A DNA stretch of 64,000 nt from Bacteroidota bacterium. GTDB taxonomy: Bacteria; Bacteroidota; Bacteroidia; 2-12-FULL-35-15. Shown piece by piece: positions 8,729 to 17,812 of the stretch. Made by a program: the position numbers and the translations under genes. The notes under the pieces are model-generated. The model was not told the DNA's origin. It worked only from the letters and a program-made list of their open reading frames with translations, and did no database searches. The stretch covers positions 1-64,000 of the forward strand of contig JAFLBF010000007.1 in assembly GCA_017303895.1 (NCBI GenBank), in the 5' to 3' direction. Each line of letters begins with the position of its first letter. Position 1 is the stretch's first letter.

Positions 8729-9214
8729 TTATTTAGCTGCTTTTTTCGCTGCTGCTTTTTTAGGAGCTGCTGCTTTTTTCGCTGGAGCTTTTTTTGCTGC
8801 TGCTTTTTTAGGAGCTGCTTTTTTTACTTCTTTTTCAGCTGCTTCAGTTTTAGCTTTTGGAGCTTTTTTAGCAACTGCGATCTCGTCTTTCAACGTTTCG
8901 CCTTTTCCTAACACACCTTGGATAAGGATCTGTGTTAATTGTTGACGATGACCATTTGATTTTTGGTAACCTTTTCTGCGTTTTTTCTTGAAAACGATTA
9001 CTTTGTCACCTTGAAGATGCGAAATAACAGTAGCTGCTACTTTTGCACCATCAACTGAAGGAGTTCCAATTTGAACTTTTCCGCCATTGTCGATCAACAA
9101 TACTTTGTCGAATTCAACTTTAGCCCCTTCGCTAGCTTCTAGGCGGTGAACATATACTTTATTTCCACGTTCTACCTTAAATTGTTGCCCGGCTATTTCT
9201 ACGATTGCGTACAT
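8729..9214 (-). CDS. rplU: 50S ribosomal protein L21 with Lys/Ala-rich tail
   Basis: A 161-residue protein. The core (~residues 1-103) is canonical L21: it starts [20 protein letters not shown], and contains [24 protein letters not shown]-terminal extension of about 55 residues is then made almost only of lysine, alanine and proline ([19 protein letters not shown] pattern), resembling histone H1 tails. Canonical L21 is about 103 residues. Such tails occur on several Bacteroidota ribosomal proteins; the role is unknown, rRNA binding being a guess. First gene of the rplU-rpmA unit. Confidence 0.97.
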   Translation of the reverse strand: MYAIVEIAGQQFKVERGNKVYVHRLEASEGAKVEFDKVLLIDNGGKVQIGTPSVDGAKVAATVISHLQGDKVIVFKKKRRKGYQKSNGHRQQLTQILIQGVLGKGETLKDEIAVAKKAPKAKTEAAEKEVKKAAPKKAAAKKAPAKKAAAPKKAAAKKAAK

Positions 9215-9346
9215 TTTTTAGGGTTTTATTTGTTAATACTAATCCCAAATATTTTTTACTTGGGGGCACGAAATTAACAATTTATTTTGGATCGGCAAAG
9301 ATTTCAACATAAAATTGTTGATTCCGGACCATTTTTGGAGCAAAAA

Positions 9347-10231
9347 TTAGCCGTTTTTCGGTTTTTTATTCACCAGATACACGCCCAGTAGGATCACAAC
9401 GATCCAGATAAAGTGCAGAAAAACAACATTTTCACCATCTAAAATGCCCCAGCCCATGGCCACTACCGGTATCAGGTAGGTAACCGAGGAGGCAAACAAT
9501 GCATTGGTGTTTTTGATCAATACATTGAAGATAATGACTGAAATGGCTGTTCCAAATATGGCCAGAATGCTCACATAGCCCAAACTTTGATACGCCAGAG
9601 CATTCGTTTTCAGGTCGCTTAAAAAATCAGTAAAGCCAAATAAGTAGATACCTGCCAGCGGACCAATGAATAACATGGCCCAAACCGTAGCCGTGATGGA
9701 GTTGACTTCTCCTAATTCTTTTTTGATGATGTTTACACTCAATGCATAACAGATGGTGGCCAACACCACATAGATCCCGAAAAGGAGATTGTTATTCATG
9801 TCCTCACTTTTTCCTGCCGTTAACAATCCAATGGCTCCTACAAAACCAATTAAAATTCCAATGGCATTGATCATTTTGGTTTTTGAACGGAACATCAACA
9901 CGCCTAACAATAAAGTAAAAAGTGGTGTCAATGAATTGAGCATACCTGTTAAAGAACTGCTGATGCCGGTTTCTGCTTTAGTAAATAAAAAGGCCGGAAT
10001 AAAATTACCCAACATGCCCATTCCTAAAAATCCTTTCCAATGTTTGATCAAGTCTTTTTTGAAATGTCTGATCAGTAAGGGAGATAAAAAAAGGAAAGCA
10101 ATGAAGATCCGTAATGCAGCTACTTCATCACTCGAAAAAGTTTCCAATCCGCGTTTCATCAAAATGAATGAACTGCCCCAGATAAGAGCTAATAGAATAA
10201 GAATGATCCAGTTGATGAGTTTTGTGTTCAC
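9347..10231 (-). CDS. EamA/DMT-family membrane transporter
   Basis: A 294-residue protein with about ten hydrophobic segments in two repeated halves, the drug/metabolite transporter (EamA) fold. The N-terminus has the typical LLALIWGSSFILMKRGLE, and FRIFIAF-like ALRIFIAFLFLSPL follows; the second half repeats the pattern. The substrate is unknown; amino-acid or nucleobase-related metabolite export is usual. It is on the same strand as rplU, with 132 nt between them and no clear terminator, so the rplU promoter is probably in that gap. Confidence 0.88.
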   Translation of the reverse strand: MNTKLINWIILILLALIWGSSFILMKRGLETFSSDEVAALRIFIAFLFLSPLLIRHFKKDLIKHWKGFLGMGMLGNFIPAFLFTKAETGISSSLTGMLNSLTPLFTLLLGVLMFRSKTKMINAIGILIGFVGAIGLLTAGKSEDMNNNLLFGIYVVLATICYALSVNIIKKELGEVNSITATVWAMLFIGPLAGIYLFGFTDFLSDLKTNALAYQSLGYVSILAIFGTAISVIIFNVLIKNTNALFASSVTYLIPVVAMGWGILDGENVVFLHFIWIVVILLGVYLVNKKPKNG

Positions 10232-10263
10232 GTAAAAAGAAAGCGCAAAGATAAGAGAAAATA

Positions 10264-12633
10264 CTACTTGCCACTTTTGGCTTTTTCTTCCAGTGCCCAG
10301 TTTAAATTGCCTTTTGCTAATTTATGTTCAGGATTGCTCTTTAAAGCTTGCTGACAGGCTACAATGGCTTTGTCCCATTGTTTTAGCTGATTGTAGCAGG
10401 CGCCCATATTGCTGTATGCATCGGCATAACCGGGTTTTAGTTGAATGGCTTTGTTGCAGGCTTCAATGCATTTTTCCCATAAGCCTTGGTTGTAGAAGGA
10501 AAGACTCAGATCTAAATAACCTTCTGCACTTGGCTTGGCTGCTACTTTCGATTCCTGTTCATTGATAACTTTGTCACCATTCAAGGCTACTTGTAAATTG
10601 TTTTTTGCCAATTCATAATCCGGCTTTATCGATAATGCTTTTTGCAATGCTTCAATAGCTTTCGGATAGTTCTTTAGTAAATTGTAGGAGTTTCCAATGT
10701 TGTTATACGCTTCGGCATAATCCGGTTTTAGTTGAATGGCAGCATTGGCTGCTTCAATACATTTTTCATAATTACCGAGTTGATAATATTTTAAGCTGAG
10801 GTCTAAATATTTTTCCGGACTGTTGGATATTTTTGCTTCTTCTTCCAATTGAGCCGTTGCATTCTTTTTGTTTTTGCTGGCTTCGAGATAACTCATTGCT
10901 TCAGCATTTCCAGGATTTACTTCCAGAGTGTTTTGTGCCAGTTGATTTAATTTTTCCCATTCACCTGTTTCCTGATAGGCACGCATCAGTAAAGAACGTG
11001 CATCAATATGTGCAGGAGTAAGTTCAATGGTTTTGTTCAGCTTTTCAATCGCATCGGCATAACGTTGCTGATTCATTAAAAAACGTCCGTAGAAAAACCA
11101 GGAGGCGGGATGTCCACCACCATATTGAATAGCATTGTTGAAATAAGTTTCTGCTGTGGCAGGATCACCAGTGGCTGCTTTTAAAATTCCCATGTTCACA
11201 TGAAGTGTGGAGTAGCGTGGCCACATGGTAAGTGCTTCCGTAAAATACTTTTCTGCTACCGGATAATCACCTTTTGCCATTTGTGATAGTCCATAGTTCA
11301 TTAACCCACGCGCGTTGCCCGGACTTTTTACTGTTACATCATACCACAAGCTTTCTTCGGTTTTCCAAACTTTGTTGCGTTCATGCACACCATACGCATA
11401 ACCACCTAAAGCCAACATACAAAAAAGCAATACAGCGTGTTCGTATTTTATGAGTGTGTTTTGATATTCTTTTTTGTATTTCAAAAGCAATAAACCAATG
11501 GTCCAGCAAACACTTATGGCCAAGCCGATATAAGGGAAATAGATACGGTGATCGTTCATCACTTCAGCAAAAGCGATCACACTCGATGATGGAATGAGTG
11601 CCAGGAAGAACCAAAGAATTCCAAAGCTGATCGGACGTAAACGTTCATCTTTTGAAAAGCGGAAGGCTACCCACACGAGCGACAGGATGAAGGCCATTCC
11701 CAAAATAAACCGGATGTCCGTCATGGATTGTAATGGCTGCCAATCGGTATCGGCACTTAATCCAAATGGTAAAAAGAAGGTGATGAAATAATGGAAGATG
11801 ACAAAAGGTTGTGTGATCAAATAATTGTAAACGGAGAATCCGCCCGATTCCCATGTTTTAGGAGTGAAATGATCCACCCACAGATACATGAAGGCACAAA
11901 AAACAAAGGCAGGAACCGACTTTTTTATTACTGTGAATAGTCGTTTAAAATTGCTGATCTTCAAGGCATCCATCAAACTCATTTTTTCTTCGAAGAGTAA
12001 GATGTAGCAGAACAGCATGGGTGCAAACATGACTGATGGTGGTTTTGCCAATGCTCCAATTCCAACCGGGATCAAGTATAGGTATGTTCTTTTGCTGAAG
12101 GGAGAGAATAGATACATCACAAATCCTACTACCGCAAAAAAGGTGGATTGAATATCGGAACGGGCGATGATATAGTTCACGGTTTCGGCATTGCCGGGAT
12201 GTAATACATACCATGCCGTTGCAATAGCTGCAATGTAAAAGTTCCAGCTGTTCTTGTATGAAAGCTGGAAGATCTTGAAAAAGAAGAAGAACATCAGTAT
12301 GCCTTGCAGCAAGAACATGATAAAGGTGTTCAAATGAAAATAGAACATGTTGTATCCATTCCCCATCCAATAATCGATGGCAAGGGAGGTGCTTACAATG
12401 GGACGATACGATTGATTCGAAGGCAGTGAGCTGAAGGTTGTTCCGTCTTTAAAGAACAAAGGAATGTTTTTGATGTCCTGAATAAAGATGTTGTTCTTGG
12501 CTGTGTGCGAATCATCGAAATGAAATTCGTTTTGAAAATGATTGGAATAGGTAATGCCTGCAATGGTGATCAATGCAAGCAGATAAAGTAGCGTATTTTT
12601 GACCGGTAGATCTTCGAAAAGCTTTTTAAACAT
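10264..12633 (-). CDS. TMTC-like polytopic membrane protein with C-terminal TPR repeats
   Basis: A 789-residue protein with about ten to twelve hydrophobic segments (residues ~15-420), then at least six TPR units (~430-785), clear in repeats such as NYEKCIEAANAAIQLKPDYA and LWEKCIEACNKAIQLKPGYA. The first luminal loop has FHFDDS, and HPGNAETVNYIIARSDI resembles the HPxHTEAVxxIVGRADL motif of eukaryotic TMTC and other PMT-like (GT-C) O-mannosyltransferases. I infer a polyprenyl-phosphate-sugar-dependent transferase whose TPRs bind protein partners. The acceptor is unknown. It is divergent from an acyltransferase gene. Confidence 0.75.
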   Translation of the reverse strand: MFKKLFEDLPVKNTLLYLLALITIAGITYSNHFQNEFHFDDSHTAKNNIFIQDIKNIPLFFKDGTTFSSLPSNQSYRPIVSTSLAIDYWMGNGYNMFYFHLNTFIMFLLQGILMFFFFFKIFQLSYKNSWNFYIAAIATAWYVLHPGNAETVNYIIARSDIQSTFFAVVGFVMYLFSPFSKRTYLYLIPVGIGALAKPPSVMFAPMLFCYILLFEEKMSLMDALKISNFKRLFTVIKKSVPAFVFCAFMYLWVDHFTPKTWESGGFSVYNYLITQPFVIFHYFITFFLPFGLSADTDWQPLQSMTDIRFILGMAFILSLVWVAFRFSKDERLRPISFGILWFFLALIPSSSVIAFAEVMNDHRIYFPYIGLAISVCWTIGLLLLKYKKEYQNTLIKYEHAVLLFCMLALGGYAYGVHERNKVWKTEESLWYDVTVKSPGNARGLMNYGLSQMAKGDYPVAEKYFTEALTMWPRYSTLHVNMGILKAATGDPATAETYFNNAIQYGGGHPASWFFYGRFLMNQQRYADAIEKLNKTIELTPAHIDARSLLMRAYQETGEWEKLNQLAQNTLEVNPGNAEAMSYLEASKNKKNATAQLEEEAKISNSPEKYLDLSLKYYQLGNYEKCIEAANAAIQLKPDYAEAYNNIGNSYNLLKNYPKAIEALQKALSIKPDYELAKNNLQVALNGDKVINEQESKVAAKPSAEGYLDLSLSFYNQGLWEKCIEACNKAIQLKPGYADAYSNMGACYNQLKQWDKAIVACQQALKSNPEHKLAKGNLNWALEEKAKSGK

Positions 12634-12688
12634 AGTTGTTTCCTATGCTGTAAAAATATAAAAAATACCCTAATTATCTATCTTTCTT

Positions 12689-12696
12689 TATATTTG
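12689..12696 (+). promoter_or_regulatory. -7 element of the acyltransferase gene
   Basis: TATATTTG fits TAnnTTTG. The ATG is 11 nt downstream at 12707, giving only a very short leader. No convincing -33 is seen. Confidence 0.45.
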
Positions 12697-12706
12697 ATGA
12701 GCATTT

Positions 12707-13774
12707 ATGATAAAGCCGCTTACTTCGCTCCGATTTGTCTTTGCCTTTATGGTATTTTTAACGCACATGAGTTTTTTGATCTCAAGTGGCGGGAAAACAT
12801 ATGAGGCGTTTTATTATCGCTTTTTTTATGAAGGATATATTGGAGTCGGATTCTTTTTTATGTTGAGTGGTTTTATTCTTTCCTATACTTATAAAGAATC
12901 GTTATTAGCAGAGCAAACGGGCAAACTTCTTTTTTATATAAAACGTTTAGCTCGTATTTACCCGCTTCATTTGATCACTCTATTCATTTCTATTCCTGTT
13001 TTTTTGATGGAAGAAGGTATGGATACCCCTATTTTTACAAAGCCATTTTTTGCGAATGTATTTTTGCTGCAAAGTTTTGGCTCCGACCGTTCTTATTTTT
13101 TCTCAGGAAATGCCTTGTCCTGGAGTATTTCAAATGAATTGTTCTTTTATGCATTGTTCCCATTTTTAATATTGGCCTTCCATTATTACAAATGGTTTAC
13201 ACGGGTGTTGTTATTTGTAGGTTGTATATTAGTGATTTGGTTTTTGCCACAGATAAAAGGAACTATAGAGCAACATACATTTTTTTACATCAATCCTTTT
13301 ACGCGTTTGATCGATTTTGCATTGGGCATTTTGTTGTTTGATATTTACTGCTGGTTAAAAGGGAAAAATATTGCTTCTATTGCCACAGCGCTAGAGATAG
13401 TAGCAGTTCTGTTGATGACTTTGTTTTTATATTTTCATGATGAGGTGTCGCAAGCCGCAAGATATGCTTCCTATTACTGGTTGCCGGTAGCTGCATTGAT
13501 ATTGATCTTTTCGTTTCAGGCGGGAAAACTTTCTGCGTTGTTATCTCAAAAATGGATGGTGGTGTTGGGGGAGATCAGTTTTGCTTTTTATATGTTTCAT
13601 CAATTGGTGATCCGCTATTATCAGCAGCTGAATGCTGATTTTTTTCAGATAACAGATCCATGGATATCTATAGGTTTTGTTCTTGTACTTGCACTTGTTA
13701 TTAGTTATGCCGCCTATTACTTAATAGAAAAGCCGCTCAATAGTTATATTGTTTCTTTGGTGAAAAAGAAATGA
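12707..13774 (+). CDS. Acyltransferase 3 family membrane protein
   Basis: A 355-residue protein with about ten hydrophobic segments. It begins IKPLTSLRFVFAFMVFLTHM, the family signature: a conserved R/H pair in helices 1 and 2 with the active histidine in LTHM. GVGFFFMLSGFILSYTYKES and SISNELFFYALFP are further hallmarks. The family acetylates or acylates sugars of surface polysaccharides (OafA/YrhL-like) using cytoplasmic acyl-CoA. No SGNH domain is attached. Its stop overlaps an upstream in-frame ATG of the next gene (ATGA), though the preferred start there is further on. Confidence 0.9.
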   Translation: MIKPLTSLRFVFAFMVFLTHMSFLISSGGKTYEAFYYRFFYEGYIGVGFFFMLSGFILSYTYKESLLAEQTGKLLFYIKRLARIYPLHLITLFISIPVFLMEEGMDTPIFTKPFFANVFLLQSFGSDRSYFFSGNALSWSISNELFFYALFPFLILAFHYYKWFTRVLLFVGCILVIWFLPQIKGTIEQHTFFYINPFTRLIDFALGILLFDIYCWLKGKNIASIATALEIVAVLLMTLFLYFHDEVSQAARYASYYWLPVAALILIFSFQAGKLSALLSQKWMVVLGEISFAFYMFHQLVIRYYQQLNADFFQITDPWISIGFVLVLALVISYAAYYLIEKPLNSYIVSLVKKK

Positions 13775-13821
13775 TTTGGAAGAAATATTCATTTTACTAT
13801 ACATTTGAAAAAAAATTAAAC

Positions 13822-14604
13822 ATGGAAAATCAGGAAGAAAAAGTTGTTGTTCAGCAAAAGCAAAAACGTTTGATTACGATTGTATTCGTAGTGTTGATCC
13901 TTGCTATGCCTGTGGTGTATTTAATGTATAAGTCACAAGGTGCAGCGCCTGTGGAAAATGAACAAGCAGCAGCAGCTCCTGCGGCAGTGAATAATATTGC
14001 CGAGTTGGAAAATTTAGTGGCCAAGGATCCTTCCTATACAAATTTGATCAATTTGTCGATGGCATATATCAACAATAGAAAGCCGGGAAGAAGCATTGAT
14101 CATTTGAAAAAAGCAATTGAGTTGAAACCAACCAGTGCGGTGGCATATAATAATCTGGGTGTTGCTTACATTATGCTGGAACAATATCAGAATGGAATAG
14201 ATGCTTGTACAAAAGCATTGGAATTGGATCCGAATTTTCAATTGGCAAAAAATAATTTGAAATGGGGAAATGATGAGCGTGAGAAGACCATCAAAAAGAT
14301 CGATGAACAATCAGCTATTGCAAACGATAAACGCGATGTAAAATTCTATTTAGATCATGGCTTGAATTATTTCCGTATTGGGGATTATGGTAAAAGTATT
14401 GAGGTGTGGAATAAAGTATTTGATCTGGAGCCAAAGAATATAAATGCATTGAACAGTATCGGAACTGCATTCATGATGAAAAATCAGTATGTTGATGCGA
14501 TCTCCATTTTTGAGCAAGCCTTGGCCATTGATCCGAATAACCAACAAACCAAGAATAATTTAGCTTGGGCAAAAGGAGAGAAAGAAAAGACGGTAAAAAA
14601 ATAG
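13822..14604 (+). CDS. Membrane-anchored TPR protein
   Basis: A 260-residue protein. An N-terminal cytoplasmic stretch rich in E/K/Q is followed by one membrane segment (RLITIVFVVLILAMPVVYLM, ~residues 17-36), an Ala/Pro linker and four or five TPR units, e.g. AVAYNNLGVAYIMLEQYQNG and DYGKSIEVWNKVFDLEPKN. I chose ATG 13822 (MENQEEK) over the ATG at 13771 because the latter adds a 17-residue tail that does not fit the family pattern and begins inside the acyltransferase stop. A scaffold role outside the membrane is inferred from topology only. The TPRs resemble those of the 10.3-12.6 kb protein. Confidence 0.8.
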   Translation: MENQEEKVVVQQKQKRLITIVFVVLILAMPVVYLMYKSQGAAPVENEQAAAAPAAVNNIAELENLVAKDPSYTNLINLSMAYINNRKPGRSIDHLKKAIELKPTSAVAYNNLGVAYIMLEQYQNGIDACTKALELDPNFQLAKNNLKWGNDEREKTIKKIDEQSAIANDKRDVKFYLDHGLNYFRIGDYGKSIEVWNKVFDLEPKNINALNSIGTAFMMKNQYVDAISIFEQALAIDPNNQQTKNNLAWAKGEKEKTVKK

Positions 14605-14605
14605 T

Positions 14606-14824
14606 CACCACTGAGGCACAGAGGACACTAAGTTGAATAGGAGTTGTTAAATTAGTTCACCACAGAGAAACGGAGCGCACGGAGTATTATAGAGAATGTT
14701 TTAACGAAGTTTGTCATTCTGAGTGAAGCAGAAGGATCTCTTTTTTGAACATTTAATTACAATCCCGTAGGGATGAACTACTGGTAAAAAACTAGCTTAG
14801 CCCTTTAAGTCCCGTAGGGACGAA
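14606..14824. repeat. Gap packed with short dispersed-type repeats
   Basis: The 239-nt gap holds no gene. It contains CACCACTGAGGCACAGAGG (14606-14624) and a diverged partner CACCACAGAGAAACGGAGCG (14658-14677). It also has TCATTCTGAGTGAAGCAGAA (14714-14733). Finally it has two copies of a 16-nt unit, ATCCCGTAGGGATGAA (14762-14777) and GTCCCGTAGGGACGAA (14809-14824), each with the internal palindrome TCCCGTAGGGA. From memory, all three types recur in intergenic regions of many Bacteroidota genomes; I cannot verify copy number here. Confidence 0.65.
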
Positions 14825-14843
14825 ACATACAAACATGCCAAAA

Positions 14844-17204
14844 TTATTTCTTTTCAGATAATTTCTGCTGCATCGGATTCAGATCCTTGTTCTCGTATTT
14901 CGTAGCAACTTTTGTTTTGTAAAGATCAAAACGTGACTCTGTTTTTACTTTCGGCCAAGTGTTATTGCGCTCATCGATATCAGCTGTTTCTCTGTAAGGA
15001 TCTATTTTGATGGCTACCACTTCTTTGTCCTTTGCAAATGTTTTGATCACTTTCTTCTCATCTTTTCTCCAGATGTAAGCATCAATATATTCTACTTCAG
15101 ATGTTCCATCTTTAAAATTCCACTCTACGATGATCGGCATCACCAGGCCTCCTTTGTTGGTGAAATGGAGCTCATAGTAAAACTTATCTTCATACTTTTT
15201 GAACTCTTCTTTTTCGAGTAATGACAAGCCTTCATATTTATTTTTGATCGTAGTGGTTTCTTTTGTTACCGGCTCCGGTTTGTAGTAATAATAAAAATCA
15301 CGTAGTGTGGTGTCGGTATCCACTAAAAATGCCATTCCGCTTTGTTTGTTTCTTATGCGGGAGATGTGAAGGAATTCGTCCTGTTTTTTAGTTTTTCGTG
15401 TGATCACAGTGTCATTGCCTTCCAATACTTTTCTAGGTGAATCAACCGTAAATGCTACAACAGAATCTAGGGAAATATCTACCGGCTCAATATCGTAGAA
15501 CCATCCTCTCCAGAACCAGTCGAGATCAACACCCGATGCATCTTCCATTGTTCTGAAAAAGTCGGCCGGGGCAGGATGTTTGAATGCCCAGCGTTTGCAA
15601 TATTCTTTGAATGCATGGTCAAACAACTCTCTGCCCATGACTGTTTCACGTAAAATATTTAAAGCTGTTGCAGGTTTACCATACGCATTGTTTCCGTATT
15701 GTGCGATGTTTTCCGTATTGGTCATGATCGGCTCCAGCTGATTTTTCGGCATACGCATATAGTCAACAATTTTATGTGCAGGCCCACGTGAGGAAGGGTA
15801 ATTGTTATCAAATTCCTGTTCTGTTAAAAATTGAACAAAGGTGTTCAAGCCTTCATCCATCCATGCCCACTGACGCTCATCGCTATTGATGATCATCGGG
15901 AAAAAGTTATGTCCTACTTCATGGATGATCACACCGATCATTCCATGCTTTGTTTTAGAGGTGTATGTGCCATCGGCTTCTGTTCTTCCAAAGTTGAAAG
16001 AGATCATTGGATACTCCATTCCGTTCGATGCTTCTACACTAATAGCAACAGGATATGGATAGGGAATTGTGAATTTGGAATATGTTTTTACCGTATGAGC
16101 GATCGTTTTGGTAGAGTAGCGACTATATAATGCGTAAGCTTCTTTCGGATAATAACTCATACACATTACATTCTTTCCTTCTACACTTTGCGCCATAGCA
16201 TCCCAAACAAATTTTCTTGAGCTTCCCCATGCAAAATCACGTACATTCTCCGCTTTGTATTTCCATACTTTAAAATTGGTATTGTCCGGTTTTGTTTCTT
16301 TTGCTTTCGCTTCTTCAAGGGTTACTACTTCTATTGGCATTGCAGACGTTTGTGCTTTCTGCCATCTGCTTAATTCTTTTGGATTTAATACTTCGTTTGT
16401 ATTCAAGCAGGTCCCTGTTGACCCAATGATATGATCGGCAGGCACTTTCATGTTCACTTCAAAGTTTCCAAAGACCAATGCAAATTCTCCACGTCCTGTA
16501 AACTGTTTGTTATTCCATCCCTGATAGTCGCTATACACACACATACGCGGATACCATTGTGTGATTGTGAAAACATAGTTCCCATCATCGCCTACTTTTT
16601 CATATCCTCCTCTTCCGCCAATTTTCATGCGTTCAGGAATTTTATAATTCCATTTTATTTTGAATACGATATTTTGTTTGGATGCCAAAGGTGTTTCCAG
16701 GTCAATGCGCATCATGGTTTGATTGATGGTGTATTTTAGTGCTTTCCCATTTTTATCGGTAACGCTCAATATATTCACACCATAATCTTCTAATTTTTTG
16801 TTCAATTCCAATCCGTCCAATTGATTAGAAGTAAGCGGCAATGTTTTTTCGCTTCCGTCAATGTCAATGATCTTGTTTCCAGCTTTGTGTTGATTTTCGT
16901 CCAGCTGAAGCCATAAGTAATTCAATACATCCGGAGAATTGTTGTAATAGGTGATCTCTTCTTCTCCATGCAAACGCAAGTCTTTTTCATCTAAAAAAGC
17001 ATCGATCTTATAATCAGCTTTCTGCTGCCAGTATTCATGTCCAGGTGCACCGGATGCAGTACGGTAGGTATTCGCATCAGGAAGAATAGTTCCCAACTGT
17101 TCGAATTTGTTACCATGATTAGATGTTGGATTGTTTTGAATGTTTTGTGCCGTAGCGCTAACAATGAATGAACAAACAAAAAGAGAGAGAATAAATTTTT
17201 TCAT
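14844..17204 (-). CDS. M1-family zinc metallopeptidase, exported
   Basis: A 786-residue protein with a signal peptide (MKKFILSLFVCSFIVSATAQ). The zinc site is HEVGHNFFP followed about 18 residues later by WMDEGLNTF (HExxH-x18-E), characteristic of M1 aminopeptidases. Upstream, SNGMEYPMISF is close to the GAMEN exopeptidase motif in the form GMEYP. There is no T9SS tail, so the product is probably periplasmic. The C-terminal ~250 residues are beta-rich. It is in a unit with the HupE-like gene (3-nt gap). Peptide scavenging is inferred. Confidence 0.92.
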   Translation of the reverse strand: MKKFILSLFVCSFIVSATAQNIQNNPTSNHGNKFEQLGTILPDANTYRTASGAPGHEYWQQKADYKIDAFLDEKDLRLHGEEEITYYNNSPDVLNYLWLQLDENQHKAGNKIIDIDGSEKTLPLTSNQLDGLELNKKLEDYGVNILSVTDKNGKALKYTINQTMMRIDLETPLASKQNIVFKIKWNYKIPERMKIGGRGGYEKVGDDGNYVFTITQWYPRMCVYSDYQGWNNKQFTGRGEFALVFGNFEVNMKVPADHIIGSTGTCLNTNEVLNPKELSRWQKAQTSAMPIEVVTLEEAKAKETKPDNTNFKVWKYKAENVRDFAWGSSRKFVWDAMAQSVEGKNVMCMSYYPKEAYALYSRYSTKTIAHTVKTYSKFTIPYPYPVAISVEASNGMEYPMISFNFGRTEADGTYTSKTKHGMIGVIIHEVGHNFFPMIINSDERQWAWMDEGLNTFVQFLTEQEFDNNYPSSRGPAHKIVDYMRMPKNQLEPIMTNTENIAQYGNNAYGKPATALNILRETVMGRELFDHAFKEYCKRWAFKHPAPADFFRTMEDASGVDLDWFWRGWFYDIEPVDISLDSVVAFTVDSPRKVLEGNDTVITRKTKKQDEFLHISRIRNKQSGMAFLVDTDTTLRDFYYYYKPEPVTKETTTIKNKYEGLSLLEKEEFKKYEDKFYYELHFTNKGGLVMPIIVEWNFKDGTSEVEYIDAYIWRKDEKKVIKTFAKDKEVVAIKIDPYRETADIDERNNTWPKVKTESRFDLYKTKVATKYENKDLNPMQQKLSEKK

Positions 17205-17207
17205 GTG

Positions 17208-17789
17208 TTATAATGATTGTATCCGTTCGATAAGCATCATTGTTCCCATAACAAATGCTAAGGCGGATATGCTGATGTTCTTGGTTTTGTTTTTTAGTTT
17301 AATAATTTCAGTTAAAAATAGTGAAATAAAAAGAATGATCACAACAATTATTAGCTGACCGGCTTCTAAACCTATATTAAAGGCAAATAATGGTGGTAGA
17401 ATGCTTTCTGAATTACCTAATAATGACTTTAGCAAATAGGAAAATCCTAATCCATGGATCAGACCAAAGAATAGGGCCATGAAATAATTGAGTTGAGGGC
17501 TGAACTCTTTATTTTTAATGCTGTACAAGATATTTGATATAGCGCTTAGCATGATAGTTACAGGAATCAATAATTCAATGATCCCGCTTTTTACTGTAAA
17601 AATATCGGTTACACTCAAGGCAAGAGTGATGCTATGTCCAACTGTAAAGGCGGTTACCAGTATCAGGACTTTTTTCCACTCCTTGATCGAGTAGATCCCG
17701 CAAAGCGATAAAAGGAACAACATATGGTCATAACCTTCGAGATCGGCTATATGCTGAACACCTGTTGTAAACCATAAATTAAAGTCCAT
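17208..17789 (-). CDS. HupE/UreJ-like membrane protein
   Basis: A 193-residue protein with about six hydrophobic segments. HIADLEGYDHMLFLLSLCG, VTAFTVGHSITLALS and FFGLIHGLGFSY carry the histidine and glycine patterns of HupE/UreJ_2 proteins. Family members are linked to nickel or cobalt handling, but this Bacteroidota branch commonly neighbours M1 peptidases without hydrogenase or urease genes, so a metal role is only a possibility. It is divergent from the DUF6702 gene; both are small envelope proteins. Confidence 0.85.
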   Translation of the reverse strand: MDFNLWFTTGVQHIADLEGYDHMLFLLSLCGIYSIKEWKKVLILVTAFTVGHSITLALSVTDIFTVKSGIIELLIPVTIMLSAISNILYSIKNKEFSPQLNYFMALFFGLIHGLGFSYLLKSLLGNSESILPPLFAFNIGLEAGQLIIVVIILFISLFLTEIIKLKNKTKNISISALAFVMGTMMLIERIQSL

Positions 17790-17799
17790 TTCTATTTTG

Positions 17800-17807
17800 T
17801 ACCTTTG
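17800..17807 (+). promoter_or_regulatory. -7 element of the DUF6702 gene
   Basis: TACCTTTG fits TAnnTTTG but ends only 5 nt before the ATG at 17813, so the predicted transcript would start at or next to the start codon. No good -33 is visible. Confidence 0.4.
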
Positions 17808-17812
17808 TGCTT

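Noticed and set aside
8609-8945. Two plus-strand ORFs over rplU, rich in Phe/Cys/Ala
   Set aside because: They are the reverse reading of the Lys/Ala codons of the L21 tail; the repeat explains their length.
9236-9262. Possible autoregulatory hairpin in the rplU leader (CCCAA/TTGGG)
   Set aside because: Only about five pairs with mismatches inside; no resemblance to known L21 leaders that I can support.
13771-13821. Longer N-terminus of the TPR protein starting in the acyltransferase stop
   Set aside because: Adds a hydrophobic/aromatic stretch with no family support; the ATG at 13822 follows an A-rich leader typical of the phylum.
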